A stretch of DNA of 64,000 nt, taken from CAZVVT01 sp964630595 (GTDB lineage Bacteria; Chlamydiota; Chlamydiia; Chlamydiales; VFKH01). The position numbers and the translations under genes were made by a program. The DNA lies in NCBI GenBank assembly GCA_964630595.1, contig CAZVVT010000001.1:372001-436000 (forward strand), written 5' to 3'. The notes under the pieces were generated by a model. The model did not search any database and was not told where the DNA came from. It was given only the letters and a program-made list of their open reading frames with translations. Shown here in pieces: positions 1 to 8,055 of this stretch. Numbering within the stretch: position 1 is the stretch's first letter; every line of letters starts with the position of its first letter.

Positions 1-422
1 CCAGCTCCTTCCAGAAAAGAAAGATCGCCCACACAACCGTCGAGCAGCACGTGCGCAATCTCCTTCTTCTCATCAACGCTTAATTGGGCACGGGGACCTA
101 AAGACTCGCCCAGCGTTGCCAGCGCCTCTGCGGATGCAGGCTTCACATCAAGATGTTCAAACAGTTGCCTACGCCGTGCCACATCCAGCGCTGACGAGCG
201 CAGTGCCGGACCGACCACTTGCGCGATGGCTGCAGGTACAACACCTTCACCACTCGGCGCAGGAGCGGCTGCAGAAGCAGAAGGAATAGGTCTTGCTGTA
301 AAGGACCGGCTCGGTGGTGCACCCGAGCCTGCACCTGAGCCGGAGCCCCAACCTCTCGGGGCAGCCGCACCCCCTCCGCCATACGATCGACCCGAATCAG
401 AAGGTTTTCCAGCTGCCGCCAT
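1..422 (-). CDS. Hypothetical protein, N-terminal part (runs off the left edge)
   Basis: The reading frame is open on the minus strand from the ATG at 422 to the window edge, so only about 140 N-terminal residues are visible. The product starts MAAAGKPSD and has a Gly/Ala/Pro/Ser-rich low-complexity first 65 residues, followed by a more ordinary helical stretch with motifs such as ALRSSALDVARRRQLFEHL. I recognise no domain. The MAA start is shared with other unknown genes here (for example at 23782, 31456 and 37533), so it probably belongs to the same accessory group. It is divergent from dnaX across a 105-base gap. Function unknown; a secreted or effector-like role is only inference. Confidence 0.6.
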   Translation of the reverse strand, partial: MAAAGKPSDSGRSYGGGGAAAPRGWGSGSGAGSGAPPSRSFTARPIPSASAAAPAPSGEGVVPAAIAQVVGPALRSSALDVARRRQLFEHLDVKPASAEALATLGESLGPRAQLSVDEKKEIAHVLLDGCVGDLSFLEGA

Positions 423-448
423 AATATAAGGCGGACAGTATCAAATAG

Positions 449-454
449 TATAAT
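449..454 (+). promoter_or_regulatory. Candidate -10 box shared by divergent genes
   Basis: TATAAT lies in the AT-rich gap between the hypothetical gene (start 422, minus) and dnaX (start 528, plus). The overlapping minus-strand hexamer TATACT (447-452) has a TTGAAC about 19 bases upstream (472-477). No good -35 box is seen for the plus direction. It is a plausible divergent promoter, judged by eye only. Confidence 0.25.
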
Positions 455-527
455 TAAGATCTGGTTAAGTGGTTCAAAAGCCCCTCTTGCGGGCGATCGA
501 AGGCGTCGTGTAGACTAACCAGCCAAG

Positions 528-1721
528 ATGTCTACCTGGCAAGCTCTCGCACGGGCCTTTCGGCCCACCCAATTTACCGAAGTGGTCGGCCAAGAGGTGG
601 TCGTCCAAACCCTCTCCAACGCCCTCAAGACGGGCCGCGTAGGCCATGCCTACCTCTTCTCCGGCTTGCGCGGCACGGGAAAAACCACCCTCGCCCGCCT
701 GCTGGCCAAAGCGCTCAACTGCGAAAAGGGCAAGGGGCAATCAGCGTGCGGCACTTGCTCCACCTGCAAGCAGGTGCAGTCCGGTTCCTGCCTCGACGTG
801 ATTGAAATCGACGGTGCCTGCAGCCGCAGCATCGACGATGTGCGCCAGATCACAGAAACAGTGGGCTACGCACCGGCACAGGGCAACTACAAGATCATCT
901 TGATCGATGAAGTGCACATGCTGACAAAGGAGGCCTTCAACGCGCTGCTCAAGACGCTCGAAGAGCCCCCTGCCCATGTCAAATTCATCTTCGCTACGAC
1001 GGAGCCGCAAAAGGTCCCCGACACCATTAAGAGCCGCTGCCAACACTTTCACTTAAAGCGTCTTTCGACAGAGGCGATCGGGGCCAAGCTCACCCATGTC
1101 GCCTCTTTTCTCAAACGCACAATCGAGCCCGCAGCTCTTGCCCTCATTGCTCGCCGCGGCGAAGGAAGTCTGCGCGACGCCGAGTCAATGCTCGACCAGC
1201 TCCTCACCGCCATCGATGGCCCCATCACGGCCGACCAAGCCGCCGACTACTTTGGCCTCGCCCCCGACCGTCTCCTTGCCGCCTTCGATACCGCCTTTGA
1301 TGAAAGTAACATCCCTTACGCCTACACACTCATCCAAGAGCTCGAAACCGCCGGCATTGACATGGGCCTCTTTACTCAGCAGCTTCTCGTTCACCTACGC
1401 ACCCACCTCGAGCGCGCTCTGCTTGGTCACAAAACGCCCTATAGTCCGCTACATCTTTCTATCGCGCTCGAACAACTGCTGCAAGCAGAAGAGGCTCTCA
1501 AACACTCCTTCAGCCCCGCTTTGCGCCTCACCTCCACTCTCCTCAAACTTCTGGGGCTGAAAAAACAACTTACTCTTGAAGAGCTCACCACTCGCCTTGA
1601 AGCTTTGGAATCGCGGCTCCAAAGCCGCCAAGCACTCTCGAAAACAAAAGCCGAGACGCTGATGCAATTTGCCGCCGTAGAACTAGAAGGGACATTGAAA
1701 CGTGGGAACGGGATTCAGTAA
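528..1721 (+). CDS. dnaX: DNA polymerase III subunit gamma/tau (clamp loader)
   Basis: AAA+ ATPase of the replication clamp loader that loads the beta sliding clamp. The N terminus (FRPTQFTEVVGQE) is the standard DnaX start. Walker A is GLRGTGKTT near residue 50. The zinc-binding cysteine cluster (CEKG...CGTCSTC) follows, and Walker B/sensor motifs IDEVHMLT and EEPPAHVKFIFATTEP are intact. At 397 residues it lacks the long tau-specific tail of E. coli DnaX, as short chlamydial and gamma-like forms do. It overlaps ybaB by 20 bases, a dnaX-ybaB pairing widespread in bacteria. Confidence 0.95.
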   Translation: MSTWQALARAFRPTQFTEVVGQEVVVQTLSNALKTGRVGHAYLFSGLRGTGKTTLARLLAKALNCEKGKGQSACGTCSTCKQVQSGSCLDVIEIDGACSRSIDDVRQITETVGYAPAQGNYKIILIDEVHMLTKEAFNALLKTLEEPPAHVKFIFATTEPQKVPDTIKSRCQHFHLKRLSTEAIGAKLTHVASFLKRTIEPAALALIARRGEGSLRDAESMLDQLLTAIDGPITADQAADYFGLAPDRLLAAFDTAFDESNIPYAYTLIQELETAGIDMGLFTQQLLVHLRTHLERALLGHKTPYSPLHLSIALEQLLQAEEALKHSFSPALRLTSTLLKLLGLKKQLTLEELTTRLEALESRLQSRQALSKTKAETLMQFAAVELEGTLKRGNGIQ

Positions 1722-1983
1722 ACAGAAGAAACAGATGCGCGCCATGCAGGAACAATTCAAAACCCTGCAAGCAGAGATGAAGCAAAAAAGCTTCGTCGGT
1801 AGCTCCTCAGCAGGCCTTGTTCAAGTTACGTTGAACGGCGATGGCGACCTCATCGCTCTCGACTTAAAACCCGAATGCGTTGACAAAGAGGACATCGACG
1901 GTCTTAAAGACCTGATCATCCAAGCCCATAAAGCCGCCTCCGATCAGATCAAACAACAATCTAATATGGCTTTGCCCTTCTAA
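1702..1983 (+). CDS. ybaB: YbaB/EbfC nucleoid-associated protein
   Basis: Small DNA-binding protein of 93 residues, the usual family length, with a helical N terminus (MRAMQEQFKTLQAEM), a central strand segment (GLVQVTLNGDGDL) and a C-terminal helix (LKDLIIQAHKAASDQ). The start is a GTG inside the end of dnaX, preceded by AGAAGG at 1685-1690. Family members bind DNA as dimers; co-expression with dnaX is inferred from the overlap. It meets ptsI tail to tail, the stop codons overlapping by four bases. Confidence 0.9.
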   Translation: MGTGFSKQKKQMRAMQEQFKTLQAEMKQKSFVGSSSAGLVQVTLNGDGDLIALDLKPECVDKEDIDGLKDLIIQAHKAASDQIKQQSNMALPF

Positions 1984-3659
1984 AGCAAACCGCGAGCCAA
2001 TTCCTCGACTTCTTGCAGGTTGATGCGAGAAACAACGTCTTTCACGTAAGGAATAGCGCGGAGGTTGACAGAGAGTTCACGTACACCCAGGCCCAGCAGC
2101 GTAGGGATATAGCGCTTGTCGGAAGCCATTTCGCCGCAGACAGAGACAGGGATATTGTGTTTAGCGCCCATCGAAACGACATGGTGAATGAGGCGGAGAA
2201 CGGCGGGATGGTGAGGGTCAAAGAGATAACTTAGATTTGCGTTGCCGCGGTCGACAGCGAGTGTGTATTGGATCAGATCATTCGTGCCGATCGAGAGAAA
2301 GTCGACGTGCGGAATGAGGCGGTCGACGGCAAGGGCAGCAGAGGGCACTTCGATCATGCAACCGATGGCCACATTTGCGCTGAAGGCAATGCCGCGGTCG
2401 GCCAGTTCTTCTTTGGCCTCTTCGAGAAGCTCTTTTGCCATGATCAGCTCGCTCTCTTTGGCGATCATAGGAAACATGATTTTGACCGGACCCCAAGCGG
2501 AGGCAGAGAGAATGGCGCGCGCTTGTGCCTTGAAGATGTGCTTCTCCTTAAGCAGGAAGCGAATGGCGCGGCAGCCGAGAAAAGGGTTGTCTTCGCGTGA
2601 TTTGGTGGAAATGGTCTTGTCAGCACCCAGGTCAAAGACGCGGATCGTCACCGGCTTGCCCTTCATCTGCTTCACCACATCGCGGAAGATGAGGAATTGC
2701 TCTTCTTCTGTAGGAAGTAGTCCGGAACGCAAAGCAATCGATTCGCTACGGAAGAGGCCAATGCCATCATCGGCAACCACCTCATTCACAACATCACCCC
2801 GCTCCGCGTTGGCAGAAACAACAATGCGCTGGCCATCGGCCGTCGTGGGCACCAATCCGTAGCGACTACGCTTTTGGCCATCAATGAGCTTCAGCTCTTC
2901 CTGGCGCAAGCGGTAGGAGGCCATCTGCTCTTTAGAGGGGTTGATGACGACAACACCCGCTTCGCCATCGACGACAACGTCGAGCTTTTGCGCCAAATTC
3001 AGTTCATCAAAATCTACACCAACCACGTACGGAATCCCCTGCGACTTTGCCATGATCGCCGAATGGCATGTCGGCCCGCCCTTTTGACTCACAAAGGCGA
3101 TCACACCTGCTTTCTTCGCCCAAAAAGTATCAGATGGAGCAATTTCATGAGCGAACAAAACCGCCTCATCAAAACGCTTGATGCCCTTTGCCTGCTTGCC
3201 CAAATGGCGCAACAACCGATTGGAAATATCCTGCACATCGGCGAACCGCTCTTTCAATGTCGGATCTTTAATGCGCTCGAATCGGCTTCGATACTCTTCC
3301 AGCGCCGCAATGACGCATACTTCACTATTCTTGCGCATTTCGCGGATGCGCTCTTCAATCTTCTTCGTCCAATCCGGGTCTTGGATCAAGCAAAGGTGTG
3401 CATCCAGCAATTGCAACCCTTCATGATCTAAGTCCGACTGCAGATCGCGACGCATCTGCACCAATTCGCGCTTGCTTTTTCCCAGCGCTTTTTTTAGCCG
3501 CCCAATCTCTTCTTCAATGCTCTGCTCATCCAGCTTTTCGTCCCGCACAGAGGTCTTGCGCGAGGCGGGAAAGACCACCTTCCCCACAGCAATGCCCGGG
3601 CAGAGACCCACTCCCCGGATAACAATTTCGGCAGGCTTTTTCTGCCGCACCTTAGCCAT
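1980..3659 (-). CDS. ptsI: PTS enzyme I (phosphoenolpyruvate-protein phosphotransferase)
   Basis: Transfers phosphate from PEP to a histidine on itself and then to HPr. The phospho-histidine motif is GGPTCHSAIMAKS (His about residue 199 from the chosen start), followed by GIPYVVGVD. The C-terminal PEP-binding barrel has FLSIGTNDLIQY and the catalytic Cys in VCGEMASD. I chose the ATG at 3659 because it overlaps the ptsH stop by eight bases; the frame extends ten codons further. The product of 559 residues is near the usual length. No sugar EII gene is in the window, so the system may be regulatory here (inference). Confidence 0.95.
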   Translation of the reverse strand: MAKVRQKKPAEIVIRGVGLCPGIAVGKVVFPASRKTSVRDEKLDEQSIEEEIGRLKKALGKSKRELVQMRRDLQSDLDHEGLQLLDAHLCLIQDPDWTKKIEERIREMRKNSEVCVIAALEEYRSRFERIKDPTLKERFADVQDISNRLLRHLGKQAKGIKRFDEAVLFAHEIAPSDTFWAKKAGVIAFVSQKGGPTCHSAIMAKSQGIPYVVGVDFDELNLAQKLDVVVDGEAGVVVINPSKEQMASYRLRQEELKLIDGQKRSRYGLVPTTADGQRIVVSANAERGDVVNEVVADDGIGLFRSESIALRSGLLPTEEEQFLIFRDVVKQMKGKPVTIRVFDLGADKTISTKSREDNPFLGCRAIRFLLKEKHIFKAQARAILSASAWGPVKIMFPMIAKESELIMAKELLEEAKEELADRGIAFSANVAIGCMIEVPSAALAVDRLIPHVDFLSIGTNDLIQYTLAVDRGNANLSYLFDPHHPAVLRLIHHVVSMGAKHNIPVSVCGEMASDKRYIPTLLGLGVRELSVNLRAIPYVKDVVSRINLQEVEELARGLL

Positions 3660-3927
3660 TCTTTTCCCCAAACCCACAGGCAAAGGCACTCACTAAATTC
3701 GCCATGATATGCTCGGCATCTTCCCCATCCACTTCGATGGTAATTTTGCTGTTCTTGCTCGCTGCCAGCATCAAGATACCCATGATGCTCTTTGCATTCA
3801 CCGTCTCTTTGCGCGTTTTAAATTGCACATGACTCTTGGCGTCTTGGAGCATCTTAACAATGGTTGTCGCCGGCCTGGTATGCAGCCCCAAGCTGTTCAC
3901 TACCTGCACGCTTTTCACTAACTTCAT
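3652..3927 (-). CDS. ptsH: Phosphocarrier protein HPr
   Basis: A 91-residue HPr. The enzyme I-dependent phosphorylation site is His16 in LGLHTRPAT. The serine target of HPr kinase is Ser47 in NAKSIMGIL, matching Ser46 of Gram-positive HPr. Having both sites, with hprK immediately upstream, supports dual phosphorylation. The gene overlaps hprK by four bases and ptsI by eight, so the three are probably translated from one message. Confidence 0.95.
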   Translation of the reverse strand: MKLVKSVQVVNSLGLHTRPATTIVKMLQDAKSHVQFKTRKETVNAKSIMGILMLAASKNSKITIEVDGEDAEHIMANLVSAFACGFGEKNG

Positions 3928-4865
3928 AGCGATTCCCTCTGCTTAGCAGCAATTGTCTGTAACAATTTCGTATTGAACTCTTTTGCCGAGTTATATCCCA
4001 TCGCTTTTAATCGGTGGTTCAAAGCAATGGTCTCGAGCAGCAGAACAACGTCGCGGCCCGGCTTCACCGGCAGAATGTGAAAAGGAATCTTGATCCCTAA
4101 AATGTCTCGAGTCTGCTCTTCTAAACCAACGCGGTCGTAGACATGGCTATCATCCCATACCTCCAGCTGCACAATGGTCTCCACGTTTTTCACTTCGCGC
4201 ACGCACACCGCGCCGTACAGGTTTGAAACGTTAACAATTCCAATCCCACGGATCTCCATATGGTACCGCGTGAGCTCCGCGCCCGACCCTTCCAGAAGGT
4301 TGTTCTCTCTCTTCTTGATGCGCACGACATCGTCGGAAACCAGACGGTGGCCGCGCTCAATAAGTCCCAAAGCCGCTTCACTCTTACCCACGCCGGAGGC
4401 GCCCTGAATCAAGACACCCACACCAAAAATCTCTACCAGCGTGCCGTGACAGGTAATGCTGGGTGAAAACTCCTCGGAGAGCACCACGGAGAGCTTGTTC
4501 ATCACGCTCATCGTCGGCATCTTGGTGCGCAGCAAAGGGATGTGCATGCTCTCGCAGATGGCTTCCAGCTCTTCCAGGGGGCGATACCCACGCGCCAAAA
4601 TCACCGCGGGCGTAGGCAGCTGCAAAAGAGCCTTCAGTCTCTCCACGCGAATCGGTCCCGCCAGATCGCGCAGGTACTCCATCTCCACTTTGCCCAGCAC
4701 TAAAATGCGCTTGCCCGCGTGGTTTTTCAAATACCCCGCCAGACTCAACCCCGGCCTATGTGCTTCGGGCACCTTAATAACCCGCTTCAACCCCTTGCCA
4801 CCCGCAAGAAGCTGCAGCCCCATCGATTTTCCATGCGTATTGAAAAGGTGCTCAACTAAGAACAT
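3924..4865 (-). CDS. hprK: HPr kinase/phosphorylase
   Basis: Bifunctional enzyme that phosphorylates and dephosphorylates the regulatory serine of HPr. The N-terminal domain is followed by the conserved His (CHGTLVEIFG, His140), Walker A GASGVGKS at 155-162, LVSDD at about 175-179, and the family signature MEIRGIGIVNV at 203-213. Length 313 fits the family. It overlaps the upstream unknown gene by 14 bases and ptsH by four. This wiring suggests HPr-Ser phosphorylation has a regulatory role; the downstream target is not visible in the window. Confidence 0.93.
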   Translation of the reverse strand: MFLVEHLFNTHGKSMGLQLLAGGKGLKRVIKVPEAHRPGLSLAGYLKNHAGKRILVLGKVEMEYLRDLAGPIRVERLKALLQLPTPAVILARGYRPLEELEAICESMHIPLLRTKMPTMSVMNKLSVVLSEEFSPSITCHGTLVEIFGVGVLIQGASGVGKSEAALGLIERGHRLVSDDVVRIKKRENNLLEGSGAELTRYHMEIRGIGIVNVSNLYGAVCVREVKNVETIVQLEVWDDSHVYDRVGLEEQTRDILGIKIPFHILPVKPGRDVVLLLETIALNHRLKAMGYNSAKEFNTKLLQTIAAKQRESL

Positions 4866-5574
4866 CGATGCCCTCCCCTACAAGGTACGTTGCAAGCCAT
4901 TCGGAAAAAGAGGCAAATGTCGGTTTCACACTCCCCTTTGTGTCGGCTCTTATCGTACAACATCCCATCTCGTTTGGAAACCATTCAGCGTAAAAACAGT
5001 GCCAATAGTTTCCCCCGAATGATTGATAAAAAGGAATCAATTTTGCCGAGTCCAGCGGCCCCACTTCGTCCAAAGCAAAAGAGCGCGCCCGAATTTCCTC
5101 CTGCAGCTCGCCCCACTTGCCCGCCACATCGCAAACCGCAAACAGTCCGATGTCCATTCCTTTGTGAAAGCGACCATGAATCGCCTGAAACGCGAGATAA
5201 CTCCTTGGCAGTGGCCAACTTCGAAAAAACGAATAGGCTTCAATCGCAGTAGAACCCAAAGGAATTTGACCGGAGAAAAAGCCCCCTCTGCGCAAACTAT
5301 AGACAAGGTAGGGTTCACTCTTTTCCGTGATAAACAGGATTAGGTTATCTAATTGCGCAAAAAAGCGGGGTATTTCTTCACAAAGGGCTGGTTCTTCTCG
5401 TAATTGGTGAAGCCAAAACTGCTCGACAAACTCCAGACGTCCTTGAGGCTCAATGCGGGTGAGCTCAAACCACCCTCTGGGCAGAACGCTGCAGAGAGAA
5501 GAGGCCTCTTCCCAACTCACTTCAGGCGTAATCTCCCTCGCCTCTCGGAAACATTCTTTGATTTGTTGTCGCAT
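4852..5574 (-). CDS. Hypothetical protein upstream of hprK (weakly SUKH-like)
   Basis: A 240-residue soluble protein that I do not firmly recognise. The C-terminal half (LIPFYQSFGGNYWHCFYAEWF, then FASFSEWLATYL) loosely resembles the end of SMI1/KNR4 (SUKH) domains, where a Gly/aromatic strand is followed by a Ser-Phe-x-x-Trp-Leu helix; this is weak. It is first in an overlapping four-gene string with hprK, ptsH and ptsI, so it may act with HPr kinase (inference). A plausible promoter lies just upstream at 5587-5615. Confidence 0.7.
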   Translation of the reverse strand: MRQQIKECFREAREITPEVSWEEASSLCSVLPRGWFELTRIEPQGRLEFVEQFWLHQLREEPALCEEIPRFFAQLDNLILFITEKSEPYLVYSLRRGGFFSGQIPLGSTAIEAYSFFRSWPLPRSYLAFQAIHGRFHKGMDIGLFAVCDVAGKWGELQEEIRARSFALDEVGPLDSAKLIPFYQSFGGNYWHCFYAEWFPNEMGCCTIRADTKGSVKPTFASFSEWLATYLVGEGIDVLS

Positions 5575-5586
5575 GGAAAACTGTTG

Positions 5587-5615
5587 GGGATATGCCAGTT
5601 TTGTTATCTTGTCAA
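5587..5615 (-). promoter_or_regulatory. Candidate promoter of the hypothetical-hprK-ptsH-ptsI operon
   Basis: Reading the minus strand, a perfect TTGACA (5615-5610) is followed after 17 bases by TATCCC (5592-5587), about a dozen bases before the ATG at 5574. The -35 is strong and the -10 weak. It abuts the outer edge of the inverted repeat at 5621-5781. Confidence 0.45.
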
Positions 5616-5620
5616 TTTAA

Positions 5621-5781
5621 TACCCCTCCTAGGGAATAACGTCACATTCTAGCTGCGTGAAAGCTCTCGGGAATCAACGATCGTAAAGCGGCTTGTATTG
5701 CTTTAATACTAGCCGCTTTACGATCGTTGATTCCCGTGGCTTTGACGCGCTATAATATGACGTTATTCCCTAGGAGTGGTA
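5621..5781. repeat. Long imperfect inverted repeat carrying the ndh promoter and leader
   Basis: Arms 5621-5693 and 5711-5781 flank a 17-base loop. The inner 26 bases pair perfectly (5668-5693 with 5711-5736) and so do 19 outer bases (5626-5644 with 5758-5776); the middle is diverged. The right arm contains the ndh promoter and Shine-Dalgarno, so the left arm looks like an inverted copy of that leader. It could be a MITE-like element or an inverted duplication. No second copy was noticed in this window. Confidence 0.85.
5727..5756 (+). promoter_or_regulatory. Promoter of ndh
   Basis: TTGATT at 5727-5732 and a perfect TATAAT at 5751-5756 with an 18-base spacer. Transcription would start near 5763. 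AGGAG at 5772-5776 lies nine bases before the ATG at 5786. The whole promoter is inside the right arm of the inverted repeat. Confidence 0.65.
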
Positions 5782-5785
5782 TAAG

Positions 5786-7015
5786 ATGCGAAAAAGAGTC
5801 GTAATCCTTGGAGCGGGCTTTGGTGGGCTCAATGCAGCGCAGGCGCTAAAGAACGCCCCTGTCGACATCACCATCATCGATCGCACCAACCACCACCTTT
5901 TCCAACCTCTTCTCTATCAAGTAGCTAGCGCAGCTCTCTCTCCTTCTGACATCGCCGTTCCGATCCGCGAAGTCGTGCGCGACCAAGAAAATTGCACAGT
6001 CCTATTAAGCAACGCCATTGCCATTCACAAAAAGCGGCAGGTCGTTGAGCTAGAGCACGCCGATCCCATTGAGTACGACTATCTTATCGTTGCCACGGGC
6101 GCTCGCCATAGCTACTTCGGCCATCCGCGCTGGGAATCGCTCGCCCCGGGCATCAAAACTCTGCGCGACGCCCAGCTGATCCGCGAACATCTACTCATGT
6201 CGTTCGAAATTGCTGAACGCACTCCTAAAGAGAAGGATGTGCAGCCCTACTTGAATTTCGCTATTATCGGTGCCGGGCCTACCGGCGTAGAGATGGCGGG
6301 GGCGATTGCAGAGATTGCCTACAAAACGCTCATTCGCGAATTCACCCACATTGACATTCGCAAAAGCTGCATCTATCTGATCGAAGCAGCGCCTGATGTC
6401 CTACCCACCTTCCACCCTCGCTTGCGCCGCATTGCACGCCACGATCTCGAAAAGCTGGGCGTAACGGTTCTCACAGACACAAAAGTGACCAACATTACAG
6501 AAGAGGGCGTGGAAACGGCAACGGGTTTTATCCCCACGAAAAACATCGTTTGGGCCGCGGGCAACGAAGCGGGCCCTCTTCTAAAAACGCTGGATACTCC
6601 ACTTGATCGCCAAGGGCGCGTTCAAGTAGAGCCTGATCTCACCGTTCCCGGCTACTCCAACCTCTTCGTCATCGGCGATGCTGCCTGCGTTCTTGAAGAG
6701 GGCCATCCTCTACCCGCCGTAGCCCCTGCCGCCATCCAGCAAGGTCGTTACGTCGCCTCGATCATCTCTGGCCGGCGCAAGAACCGCAAACCCTTCCGCT
6801 ACCGCGACAAGGGCTCGATGGCCACCATCGGCCTCTACAAAGCGGTGGCGAGCGCAGGTCCTATCGCCTTCGGCGGATTGCTGGCATGGCTTTCCTGGTG
6901 CTTCATCCACGTTGCCTACTTAGTCACCTTCCGCACCCGCTTTTTGGTCATGATGCAATGGTTCTTCTGGCTCATCACTGGAAAACGCAGCTCACGTCTT
7001 ATTACGCTGCGCTAA
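5786..7015 (+). CDS. ndh: Type II NADH dehydrogenase (NADH:quinone oxidoreductase)
   Basis: Single-subunit, non-proton-pumping flavoprotein oxidising NADH and reducing quinone at the membrane face. The FAD-binding motif GAGFGG is at residues 9-14 and the NAD-binding motif GAGPTGVEMAG near residue 165. The quinone/FAD segment LFVIGDAACV and the AAIQQGRYVA region are intact. A hydrophobic C-terminal stretch (PIAFGGLLAWLSWCFIHVAY) suits membrane association. Length 409 is normal. A strong SD precedes the start. comEC overlaps or follows directly. Confidence 0.9.
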   Translation: MRKRVVILGAGFGGLNAAQALKNAPVDITIIDRTNHHLFQPLLYQVASAALSPSDIAVPIREVVRDQENCTVLLSNAIAIHKKRQVVELEHADPIEYDYLIVATGARHSYFGHPRWESLAPGIKTLRDAQLIREHLLMSFEIAERTPKEKDVQPYLNFAIIGAGPTGVEMAGAIAEIAYKTLIREFTHIDIRKSCIYLIEAAPDVLPTFHPRLRRIARHDLEKLGVTVLTDTKVTNITEEGVETATGFIPTKNIVWAAGNEAGPLLKTLDTPLDRQGRVQVEPDLTVPGYSNLFVIGDAACVLEEGHPLPAVAPAAIQQGRYVASIISGRRKNRKPFRYRDKGSMATIGLYKAVASAGPIAFGGLLAWLSWCFIHVAYLVTFRTRFLVMMQWFFWLITGKRSSRLITLR

Positions 7016-8055
7016 TTGAGTTCTGGAAGAGACAGCCGCTGCTACTCTTTGGGCTCCTCCTTCTCATCCTCGCCCCCGACCACACTTTCAGCGAACCCGA
7101 ACCACTCACCTTGTGGCGCACGCAGGCGCAAAACTTCCTCCACACGCATCTGCTCGCCTCCATTCCCCAACAGGCCGCAGCGAAATTCCTCTCGGGGCTC
7201 TTCATGGGCCACATCCACGAACCCTTTCTCAAAGCTGCTTTAGGCGAACTGGGGCTGCAACACATCCTCGCCATCTCCGGCTTCCACTTCAGTCTCATCG
7301 CCTGGTTCCTCGCCCTCCTCTTCGCACGCATCCTGCCCCGCAGATCCGCCGGCCTCTGCACTGCCCTGCTCCTGACGCTCTACCTTCTCTTTGTCGGCAT
7401 CCAACCCTCTGTTGTGCGCGCATGGACCTCTGCACTCATCACGCTCCTTCTTCTGCGACCCTCCAGCGGCCTCAACCGCCTCGGCGCGGGGCTAGTCCTC
7501 TGCCTCCTCATTGACCCCTCTTTCGCCCTCTCCTGGGGCTTTCAGCTCAGCTTCCTCGCCACCGCCGGCATCCTGCTCTTCTATGGACCCATCGATAAGC
7601 TCCTCCAACACCTCTTTCCTTGGCACTACCTGGAAGAGGCCCTAGAGTACCCCCTCCTCCATCAAGGCGTCGTCGTCTTCGCCTGCATCTTCCGCAAAGC
7701 GCTCGCCCTCACTCTGGCCGTCCATTGCCTCCTCACACCTCTGCTCCTGCACCTCTTCGGCACCCTCTCGCTCACAGGACTGCTCTACAATCTCTTCTTC
7801 CCCCTCTTCGCCGCCGCCTCCCTCATCTTGCTCATCCTCTCCCTCGCCCTCGATCTCATCGGTCTCGGCGGCCCCCTCCACATCCTCAACGGCGCCTACA
7901 CCGAAGCCATCCTCAAAACCGCCACCGGATTGCCGCAGCAACTCAAGTGGGCGATCCATGCAACGCTCTCTTCCGAAATCGCCTGGACGCTGATCATCTT
8001 CTCGATCTGTGTCGGGATCTGGCTCCAACTCAGGCCATTGCGGCAAGTGCTTTAA
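6958..8055 (+). CDS. comEC: ComEC/Rec2-type competence membrane protein (short form)
   Basis: Polytopic membrane protein of the DNA-uptake channel family. The competence-domain signature ALGELGLQHILAISGFHFSL is clear, with the typical later segments FVGIQPSVVRAW and FALSWGFQLSFLATAGILLF, followed by more hydrophobic helices. The ATG at 6958 lies inside ndh; the frame also runs back to 6886 and the true start is uncertain. At about 365 residues it lacks the N-terminal OB-like region and the C-terminal metallo-beta-lactamase domain of full ComEC. It overlaps hemH tail to tail by 26 bases. Confidence 0.8.
   Translation: MVLLAHHWKTQLTSYYAALIEFWKRQPLLLFGLLLLILAPDHTFSEPEPLTLWRTQAQNFLHTHLLASIPQQAAAKFLSGLFMGHIHEPFLKAALGELGLQHILAISGFHFSLIAWFLALLFARILPRRSAGLCTALLLTLYLLFVGIQPSVVRAWTSALITLLLLRPSSGLNRLGAGLVLCLLIDPSFALSWGFQLSFLATAGILLFYGPIDKLLQHLFPWHYLEEALEYPLLHQGVVVFACIFRKALALTLAVHCLLTPLLLHLFGTLSLTGLLYNLFFPLFAAASLILLILSLALDLIGLGGPLHILNGAYTEAILKTATGLPQQLKWAIHATLSSEIAWTLIIFSICVGIWLQLRPLRQVL

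Noticed and set aside
2242..2862. Plus-strand frame of 206 residues inside ptsI
   Set aside because: Shadow of an unambiguous enzyme I gene; composition is that of an antisense frame.
5621..5781. The inverted repeat as a rho-independent terminator for flanking genes
   Set aside because: Both flanking genes point away from it, and there is no T run after the stem.
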